DNA from: Glandiceps talaboti
Taxonomy: Eukaryota; Hemichordata; Enteropneusta; Spengelidae
Reading direction: 5' to 3'
DNA length: 64,000 nucleotides
Assembly: GCF_964340395.1 (NCBI RefSeq)
Contig: NC_135552.1
Location: forward strand, 28,964,598-29,028,597
Shown here: piece after piece, positions 1-64,000 of the stretch
Position numbering within the stretch: the stretch's first letter is position 1
How the letters are laid out: every line of letters begins with the position of its first letter
Translations under genes and position numbers: made by a program
Notes under the pieces: generated by a model
Database searches by the model: none
What the model was told of the DNA's origin: nothing
The model's input: the letters and a program-made list of their open reading frames with translations, nothing else

Positions 1-377
1 CTCTAGAAACCTCCCCACCAAGTTTCAACCCCACTCATCTTGCAGTTTCAATACATAATTTTTAGACCTAAAATATAAATTTCTATACCTAATTTGCATA
101 TCACGTATGGGATCATGTTATGAACAATTCTTAATCTAAAGATGACTAAGAAAATTCCCATAAAATTTCAGATCGATCAGCCAAGTATTTTTTGAGTTTA
201 ACTTTTTTTTTAAAGTTTTTTTTTTTTTTTACCAAAAATCACATTTTTCCTCCCAAATCCCACATCAGTGGTAAGATCATTTTGATTTGAACAATCTCCC
301 AACTAGACACCAAAGGTAATATACCTACCAAATATCATGGTAATTGGTCCAACGGTTTTTGACTTTAAGTTGTTTAT
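1..377 (+). repeat. Family H2 dispersed repeat, partial body
   Basis: The text (phrases such as CCCCACCAAGTTTCA and CTAATTTGCATATCAC) recurs at about 40970-41460 and 53260-53580. In those places it runs on into (CA)n, (GACA)n and a terminal hairpin. Here the end is replaced by a foldback sequence. Confidence 0.7.
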
Positions 378-552
378 ATATCCTTGTACTGTGGGCCCTC
401 ATCAACTACATGTACATTGGTCTAATCATTCAATGAAGTGTTACTGTGATACTCCTTGTTAGTGCAATGCCCCAAGGGGCATCACAGTAACACTGTCAAT
501 GAATGATTAGCCCTGTGTAGTCAATGAGGGAGGGCATACAGTACAAGGATAT
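378..552. repeat. Foldback (inverted-repeat) sequence, ~75-bp arms
   Basis: Both ends read ATATCCTTGTACTGT inward, and the arms pair imperfectly through CTAATCATTCA and GTGTTACTGTGAT to a GC-rich loop (CCCCAAGGGGC). It is probably a small palindromic MITE. Confidence 0.75.
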
Positions 553-606
553 TTGAGTACAATTATGCAGTAGATATCTATACATACAAAACAGCCCTTT
601 TAGCCA

Positions 607-1434
607 ATGCACGCCTTCAATGGCACTGATGTCATATTCTGGTAATGTGGTATGTTAGCACAGTTGATGTCAAATGCATGCCTTCAATGGTACTGATATT
701 ATATTCTGGTATGTTAGCACAGTTGATGTCAAATGCATGCCTTCAATGGTACTGATATTATATTCTGGTATGTTAGCACAGTTGATGTCAAATGCATGCC
801 TTCAATGGTACTGATATTATATTCTGGTATGTTAGCACAGTTGATGTCAAATGCATGCCTTCAATGGTACTGATATTATATTCTGGTATGTTAGCACAGT
901 TGATGTCAAATGCATGCCTGCAATGGTACTGATATTATATTCTGGTATGTTAGCACAGTTGATGTCAAATGCATGCCTTCAATGGTACTGATATTATATT
1001 CTGGTATGTTAGCACAGTTGATGTCATCAATGCATGCCTTCAATAGCACTGATGTCATATTCTGGTATGTTAGCACAGTTGATGTCAAATGCATGCCTTC
1101 AATGGTACTGATATTATATTCTGGTATGTTAGCCCAGTTGATGTCATTGCACACCTTCAATGGCAATGATATCATATTCTGTTAGCAAAGTTGATGTCAA
1201 TGCATGCCTTCAATGGCACTGAGGTCATATTCTGTTAGCACAGTTGATGTCGTCAATGCACGCCTTCAATAGCACTGATGTCATATTCTTGTATGTTAGC
1301 ACAGTTGATGTCATCAATGCACGCCTTCAATGGCACTGATGTCATATTCTGGTATGTTAGCACAGTTGATGTCATCAATGCACGCCTTCAATGGCACTGA
1401 GGTCATATTCTGTTAGCACAGTTGATGACATATA
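607..1434. repeat. 59-bp tandem minisatellite, ~14 copies
   Basis: The unit contains TGCATGCCTTCAATGGTACT and a GTTAGCACAGTTGATGTC block. Left copies are nearly identical; right copies diverge in length (for example TCATCAATGCACGCC). Open frames on both strands here are by-products of the repeat. Confidence 0.93.
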
Positions 1435-1439
1435 CTTTA

Positions 1440-2178
1440 AAAATACTGTAGCACATGTAGCAAATGTTGCACAACTGTACAGTTTTTAAAAATGTTTATC
1501 CATATGGTAGTCCATGCTAACAATAAGTGTTCATTTGTTGAATGACTATCCAGTTGCCATGTTGCTATCTTTACGATATATGTGATCATTTTGCTGTTGC
1601 TATGGGCGTGGTCATGTTGTTAGATATATTTGCATACATTTTTGTATGTTTTTGTTCACTTGTGTATGAATTCCTGATATTATCTTTGCAATATACGTGA
1701 TCATTTGGCTGTTGCTATGGGCGTGGTCTTTTTGCTAGGCATATTTACATACATTTTTTGAATGTTTAATTCAATTGTCTATTAATCCCGTTGTTATCTT
1801 TGCAATATATGTGTGATCATTTTAGCCCTAATTTGCATATCACTGATGGAATCATCATGTCATGAACAAATCTTACTTTACATCCCCTTAAGAGTGTTCC
1901 TACCAAATGTCGGCCCAATCTGCCCAGCAGTTTCTGAGTTTAAGTTTTTTGACCAAAAATCAAATTTTTTTACCCAAATCACACACCTGTGATGCGATCA
2001 TTTTGATTTGAACAATTTCCCAACTAGACACCCAAGGTAATGGACCCACCAAATATCATGGCAATCAGTTCAGCGGTTTTTGACTTTAAGTTGTTTACAC
2101 ACACACACACACAGACAGACAGACAGACGCCGGGTGATCCCTATAGCACTACTGAACCTCAGTTCAGTTGCTAATAAA
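1440..2178 (+). repeat. Family H2 dispersed repeat with (CA)n(GACA)n and terminal hairpin
   Basis: The body carries repeated GCTGTTGCTATGGGCGTGGT blocks, then (CA)n and (GACA)n at 2097-2128, then a hairpin at 2145-2172 (AGCACTACTGAAC pairs with GTTCAGTTGCT) followed by CTAATA. The same order is seen at 40470-41596 and 52500-53665. Confidence 0.8.
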
Positions 2179-2478
2179 TTACATCATGAAATTGTTTATG
2201 TATTGTATGATTCCAAAATGCCAGGTTCTGACTTTTACCAATAGCAAGTGATGGTTTAACTATATTTCAGTAGCTAAAATACAATCATGGTAGTCTAGTT
2301 CCTACACATTATCGTTACCACTATACATCAGTTGGCATCCAGACTAATACAATGGGTATCTTTCACATACAGCAAAACTTGTGCCTCTAAATGTATAAAC
2401 TCAGTGTGTGCCCCTTCAAATATTTAATAATTGAAAAGAGTTATAGCTGAACATGTCAAGAATGACACATCACAATAC

Positions 2479-58779
<56,301 letters not shown>

Positions 58780-59200
58780 GATTTACGTGTTGTCAGCACT
58801 CACGGAGACTACAATCGCGCTATGAAAAATTGCGTGTCTGGATTTGCAGACTACAAGTTACACAGCTGAAGTGCGAAGAGGGTCAACAAAATCATATACG
58901 TAGATAGTCTCCTAGCACGCAAGGAAATTAATCCAGACTCTATCAAGACTTGATATGATAACACTCTGCTGTAACCGTACTTCAAACGTGTGTTGGAGAC
59001 TCTTGTGTAAATAAATTGTACGAGTTCGAAGGTGCAGTGTCGAGTTAATGATTCAATCCGACTGGCGCGTTGACTGGATGGACTCACATTTCTTTCTTTA
59101 CAGTTGCAAATCTCCCTTGTCTGTCTTCACGACTTCCTACATATTTCCTTTGCGGTAAAGCTCTACATTAAATGATGGTTACGCTGGTCGCCCACACAAA
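58780..59200 (-). promoter_or_regulatory. 5' flank of the THSD7-like gene (no core motif recognised)
   Basis: This should hold the 5' UTR and core promoter of the minus-strand gene. An in-frame stop two codons before the ATG excludes N-terminal extension within this exon. I see no TATA box and no clear initiator. An untranslated first exon further right cannot be excluded. Confidence 0.3.
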
Positions 59201-59859
59201 TTCTCATGTTGTACTTGCCAACACACACTTCTTACATTGATCATGATGTGATTCATTCAATCACTTCATCCAAGTTGACCTTTGACTCCCTACGACAAAT
59301 GCATCAGACGCGAAGTTCCCATGATTCAGTAGCAGGGACTTGGAATATTGTACATTTGTTCACAAATTTTTTGTTTGTCAATTTTATTATGTATTTTGTT
59401 TTTTGTTTTTTTACAAATATATGTTTTTTGTTCACTGTTTATTCTTTTTTTTGCTTTAAAAACATATTTTCCCTAAAAGGTGCCATGTAATAAAGTAATG
59501 ATCTGAAAAGCCCAGTGGTGTTGTGTTTTTTTCTCTCTCTCAAATTTTTAAAATCACTTTTAAACTGCTCTTTGTTGGTATGACTACCTTTAATACATAT
59601 TAATTATTTATGAGTTAGTTCTACAGAGCGCCCCCAACCAGTAATCCAAACTGTGACCCATGACTGTGACCCTTCCTACGGTTTTGGCATGTTCTCGACA
59701 CGAGAACGGTCGCCGGGGACAGGCTTCTGCGTATACGCGAAAGTTAGCCAAAGTTAATAGCACATGTTGCAACACTGCACTGCACTCGTCACCCAAACAA
59801 TTTCACTTAGCCTCGCTCTGGTGCGTACAGAAAGATGGCAGTGTTGATGCAAATACTGA
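59200..59859. other. Upstream intergenic DNA with a CpG-rich patch
   Basis: 59200-59600 is AT-rich and non-coding. 59620-59850 is CpG-rich for this window, contains GTTCTCGACACGAGAAC (a near-perfect inverted repeat) and an AAGATGGC (YY1-like) site at 59832-59839. It may be a weak promoter or an old element; I see no exon. Confidence 0.3.
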
Positions 59860-59862
59860 TTA

Positions 59863-61944
59863 GGGGTAGACCATTCGATATCCTTGGGGGGGGGGGGGCT
59901 TGGAAGATTGGTGGAGAGTAATTATTTTTTTCCCCACCTGCTTGCCTGAGAATTATTTTTTTTCTCCTTCGCCTATGCTGGCAACTTTTTTTTTCTTTGC
60001 TTCTTTGAGATATCCGGTTTTTTTTTACGTCAATGTTGAACACCTACATTTGTTGCCACAATTTTCTGTTTGGTTTTCGCACAGGGTAATACAGAGAGTA
60101 AAAAGATGCTGTTCTATCACACACAGATTTTATTTAGAAAACTACATATTTCCTACATGTTTGATTTTCAATAAAATAAACATCATTGACAGTTTTTATG
60201 CCATGGTATGATGACACACTGAAAATACAAATCGGAAACTTGATTGGTGAGCTGAGACATTCAGATAGACTGGTCAGTTTCTCCAGCTTGGGGTGGGGGT
60301 GGGGGGTTGTCAGTGTTTTTTCCATTGGGCCAACAAGAAGTCACTGACCCCCGGTGAATAAAGTTTCATAGCATCTGACAGTAAGCTATAGGGAGAAGAG
60401 CTTTGAGACTGGGATATGTCTACCTCTTGTGTGAGTGTGTATGAATGGGGGGGGGGGGGTTCTAGGGGGTCTCCCCCTAAAAGCCATGGGTGATTTTTAC
60501 TTCTAAAGGCAATGTTTAGGCTATTCACAGACACTTTCAGACAATAATTTACAAACTTTACAAGACAGCTCTAACATGTAAAAAGCAACTACGTGAGGTT
60601 GAAACATTTTTGAAATAAAGTTTCATAGCATCTTGACACTAAGAGGTGGAGGAAAGAACTTTGATTTGAGACTGGAACATGTCTACCTCTTATGGGGAGG
60701 GGGATTCTAGGGGGTGTCCCCTAGAAGCCCTGGAGGATTTTTACTCTTAAAGCCAATGTTCAGGCTATTAATAGACACATTCAGACAATAATTTGCAAGC
60801 TTTACAAGACTGCTCTAACAATTGTAAAAAGCAACTAGGTTGAAACATTTTTGAAATAAAGTTTCAGAGCATCTTGACACTAATAGGTGGAGGGAAGAAC
60901 TTTGATTTGAGGCTTGGACATGTCTACCTCTTATGGGGGGTCCTAGGGGGTCTCCCCTAGAAGTTTTTCAAGTTTTTTTTAAAACCAATTTTGGTGAATC
61001 TTATTTTTGGTTTAACGAATGGGTGGCCTCTGGGGTGATGGGGTCCAAGGGGTCCCCCCTGCCAAATCTGTAGTTTTTTGTTTCTATTTAGGCAATTTTT
61101 ATTCATAGCCTCTGAGATATATATTGCCAAGCATCGAAAAGCTAAGCCTAAAGTAAATATAACCTTTTTGAATAAGTTTTCCATGTTATAAAAGTGGACC
61201 TGTAACATTGGTATAGGGGCATTGATATTGCATGCATAGTAAAGTTACTGATGTGTGAGAGCACTTTAGGAGGTCATACCTAGTGTACAATAGAAACTTG
61301 AATTTGAGTTGTGGTGTCGATACATGTAGTGTCTGAAATAGGAAGTATATCATCCCTTCTGACAAATTCATACTGAAGAGACTAGAACAATTTAGATTAA
61401 GTTCTTTTATAAACTATCCAATGGTATGAAGATTACCATTGCAAAACCTTCAAGTTCACTTTTGCCCCAAAGTGCAAGATAATTGAAGCACTGATTGTGA
61501 AACAGCCAAACACTTACATGGCATGTTCTGTAACTGGTGTGGTAGCTAGGTAATACAAGTATTATATGTATAATTTTATGTACAGTTATGTTTGAACCCT
61601 TACATGAAGTAATATTTAAACCATTTATGAAAGAAACAGAGACAAGAACAAATATATATATGTACCACAGGCTAACGAAACTGACTGGTCCCTGACATGT
61701 GTTTGAAACTGTTGGTCATGATTTGACAAGTGTCCTGGTTGGAGAGGTACGAGCAGGTTGAACAGTATACTCGAACCTGTGCATCATTTCCCTGCCAAGA
61801 TATTTTTTCTAGCAGCAGTGGTTCATCTTTTTTTTCCATCACCCACTCATATCCGGATTTTTTTTTTCAAGCAAATCCACTTGGCATCTTTTTCCCCCCT
61901 CGAAATCTCCCAAGGCCCCCCCCGGATATCAAATGGTCCACCCC
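59863..61944. mobile_element. 2.08-kb TIR element with TTA target site and internal ~250-bp repeats
   Basis: The left end GGGGTAGACCATTCGATATC is mirrored on the right by GGGGTGGACCATTTGATATC, both followed by a G-run and CTTGG/CCTTGGGAGATT. TTA flanks both sides (59860-59862, 61945-61947). Inside, three tandem units start at about 60357, 60614 and 60855 (AATAAAGTTTCATAGCATCT, ATGTCTACCTCTT, GGGGG runs). No transposase inside, so non-autonomous; PIF/Harbinger-like by its TTA site. Confidence 0.8.
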
Positions 61945-61970
61945 TTAGCTGAGTTTGTTCGAGAATATTT

Positions 61971-62370
61971 ATGGACGATGATGACGAAGTAGTGGAAAAT
62001 GACATTCTGCCAGTTGTACTCGCCTTACTTTTCAACAGACGAGAAACTGAAAATATACAATATTATGCTGAGGAAGTTATCCCACAGTTCACACCAGCAG
62101 ATTTTCGTAAACATTTACGTCTCAGCGTTTGTCAAGAAGAACAACTTGAAATAGTTTTGTACCAAACTGGGCCTAACCTGCAGAGTCGTTTTGTGGTGGT
62201 GAAGAACCCATCGTCAGTTCCAAACAATTGTTGATATTTCTTTGGGTTCTTAGTAATAAATCCAGCATGGGAGAGGTTGCTCAAACTTTCGGTGTGTTGA
62301 AGTGGGCGTTTCACGAATGTTCCAGGCGAGTTGCAGACTCCTCGGTGCTTCTGAAGTTAAGCATTTACAT
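61971..62370 (+). pseudogene. Harbinger transposase fragment (N-terminal part)
   Basis: MDDDDEVVENDILP, YYAEEVIPQFTPADFRKHLR and a following Arg/Leu helix are typical of the start of PIF/Harbinger (HARBI1-like) nucleases. After a frameshift near 62200 it continues as GGEEPIVSSKQLLIFLWVLS, SSMGEVAQTFGV and CSRRVADS, the conserved K-LLIFLW-L-N helix-turn-helix-like stretch. It stops before the catalytic DDE residues. It starts 24 bp from the target site of the neighbouring TIR element but outside it. Confidence 0.78.
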
Positions 62371-62547
62371 TGATTGATATATGAATCGTGATGACATGAT
62401 ATAGCCGCGTGGATTTATTACCAGTACATCTATGATTATAACGTAGGGCTTCCTTGTTACTACCCTTTATGGCAACTAGTGTTCTGTGTTTGCATCATTT
62501 TTTCCTTCCATAAGGGTAAGGAAGGATTATAGGGGAGATAAGTCTCT

Positions 62548-62763
<216 letters not shown>

Positions 62764-62889
62764 TCTAAAAAAACGGCTGGCTCAATGTTTCTGTTACATG
62801 TGTTGTTTACATTTTTGACAGAATGTTCAAAACCTGCCCTTTCTTTCCATTTTTTCCTTGCATAAGGAATAATATATATTAGGGGTGAA

Positions 62890-62890
<1 letters not shown>

Positions 62891-62946
<56 letters not shown>
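62891..62946. repeat. (TG)n array
   Basis: About 28 TG units. Confidence 0.98.
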
Positions 62947-62948
<2 letters not shown>

Positions 62949-62949
62949 T

Positions 62950-63880
62950 GAGTGTGTTATTGACATATTTTCGATAATTAGATGTGGAGGCCACAAAAAA
63001 GAAAGTTGTTGTTTGTGGTCAGGAAACGTTTCCTAAAGTCGTGCGACGATGCAATTTTTTTTAATTCTTCAAGATTAGTTCAGCACTTGTTTTCCCTGAA
63101 GTAGCAATTAATGTAGGGAGAGTTATTTGTCTTTTCCTTTGGATCTGCAGTCTGCATTGGCTGGACAAACACAAGAATAAAGATCAAAGCTGGGTAGGAT
63201 TAGGGTTAGGGAGGTGATCTTATTCAAGTAGGCGGTAATCACCTGTGTTGCCCGCGGGTGTCCAAAACCGCCCTTGCCCGCCCTTGCCCACCCTTGGAAT
63301 ATTCATGAGATTACCACTACTGTGTTGTCGCAGGCGAAGTCATTTAGTTGAACACAAGGTGTCAATGGGGGTAACAAAAGGGCAATTAAAAGGGATCATT
63401 GACGGGCAAACGTGCGGCATTGCGGGCAAAACTGTGTTTACCTTTGGATAGCATTTCCACCAAATCTTTACAAGCCATGATTAGTAAAACTATATGAACT
63501 ATATACTATATGAATGAAAAGACAATGTAAATAAAGACATGCATTTTGTAATCTTTGTGATGAATTGAGACTAGCAGATTAAGCAAGGCAACATTAACGT
63601 AAATTTTGTATAAGATGAATCATGGAAGTGTAAAAGACTCAGATCAAAATTAAACAATAACACTATTATTATATTTGTGTAAATGTTTTCTCACTTGGTA
63701 AAACAAGGAGTATTTAACCAAGTGTGTCGTTACCCCCACCCATCCAGATATAAGAGGTCCTTCACACCTTCCACTTTGCCGGCAAGTCCGCGAGGTAGAT
63801 TACTGACTAGTTCAAGAAAAACCGACTATTATAAGTGTGAAATAAATGTGAACCATCGCTACTCGTTGCACTATTATTCG
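62950..63880. other. Subtelomere-like unique DNA, no gene recognised
   Basis: Non-coding by eye. A short GGGTTAGGG occurs at about 63201-63211 ahead of the main telomeric block. Confidence 0.4.
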
Positions 63881-64000
63881 TTAGGGGTTAGGGTTAGGGT
63901 TAGGGTTAGTAGGGTTAGGGTTAGGGTTAGGGTTAGGGTGAGGGGTTAGGGTTAAGGTTAAGGGTTAGGGTTAGGTTTAAGGTTAGGGTTAGGGTTGGGG
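63881..64000 (+). repeat. Degenerate telomeric (TTAGGG)n block at the window edge
   Basis: About 19 units of GGGTTA with variants (TTAGTAGGG, GGGTGAGGGG, TTAAGG, TTTAAGG). The G-rich strand runs 5' to 3' towards the right edge, the orientation of a right chromosome end. Variants suggest subtelomeric or interstitial DNA, or sequencing error in a true telomere. Confidence 0.9.

Noticed and set aside
906-1185. Frames of about 90 codons on both strands
   Set aside because: By-products of the 59-bp tandem repeat.
59206-59490. 94-codon plus-strand frame
   Set aside because: The C-terminal half is a T-rich Phe run; no supporting motif.

Overview
This is a window of animal nuclear DNA. It has AT-rich introns with GT/AG splice sites, many transposon relics, and a TTAGGG-type telomeric repeat block at its right edge. 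The gene content and repeat types suggest a marine invertebrate, either an invertebrate deuterostome or a spiralian. The sequence alone does not name the species.

Genes: one real host gene was recognised, on the minus strand. It is a thrombospondin type-1 domain protein 7 (THSD7A/B-like) gene. Twelve exons (58779 down to 2479) can be joined with every splice phase matching. They give 941 residues: a signal peptide, fourteen complete TSP1 domains in the alternating THSD7 pattern, and the start of a fifteenth. The 3' part (remaining TSP1 domains, membrane segment, cytoplasmic tail) lies beyond position 1. Intron 1 is phase 0, introns 2-11 are phase 1 and intron 12 is phase 0.

Layout from left to right: 1-2.2 kb holds foldback DNA, a 59-bp minisatellite and repeat bodies ending in (CA)n/(GACA)n plus a hairpin. 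2.5-4.4 kb holds exons 12 and 11. 7.9-10.6 kb is a 48-bp satellite of about 51 copies. 10.6-15.6 kb holds exons 10-7 among minisatellites and a LINE fragment. 15.6-21.4 kb holds exons 6 and 5, a second LINE fragment and a palindromic element inside a 37-bp minisatellite. 21.9-23.3 kb is a LINE reverse transcriptase relic. 26.9-28.9 kb is a nest: a hairpin-ended repeat invaded by a 1.23-kb TIR transposon carrying an unfamiliar ORF, and by a tRNA-derived SINE. 29.3-36.4 kb holds exons 4 and 3, a foldback element and a 62-bp minisatellite. 36.7-43.4 kb holds more hairpin-ended repeats, a TIR element and another LINE relic. 47-50 kb is a minisatellite split by a LINE relic and a SINE. 51.5 kb is exon 2; 52.5-56.9 kb is repeats and a small TIR element; 58.2-58.8 kb is exon 1. 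59.9-62.4 kb holds a 2.08-kb TIR element next to a Harbinger transposase fragment. 62.5-64 kb is simple repeats and telomere-type DNA.

Most interesting: (1) three dispersed repeat families that pair a (GTCY)n-type microsatellite with a terminal hairpin, resembling non-autonomous Helentron (HINE/DINE-1-like) elements; (2) the GGCC-ended, TTA-flanked element at 26919-28152 carrying a coding-looking ORF of no named family, dated as younger than the repeat it sits in; (3) a THSD7 TSP1 domain that lost both its second C-mannosylation tryptophan and its O-fucose acceptor; (4) a broken duplicate of the start of exon 10.
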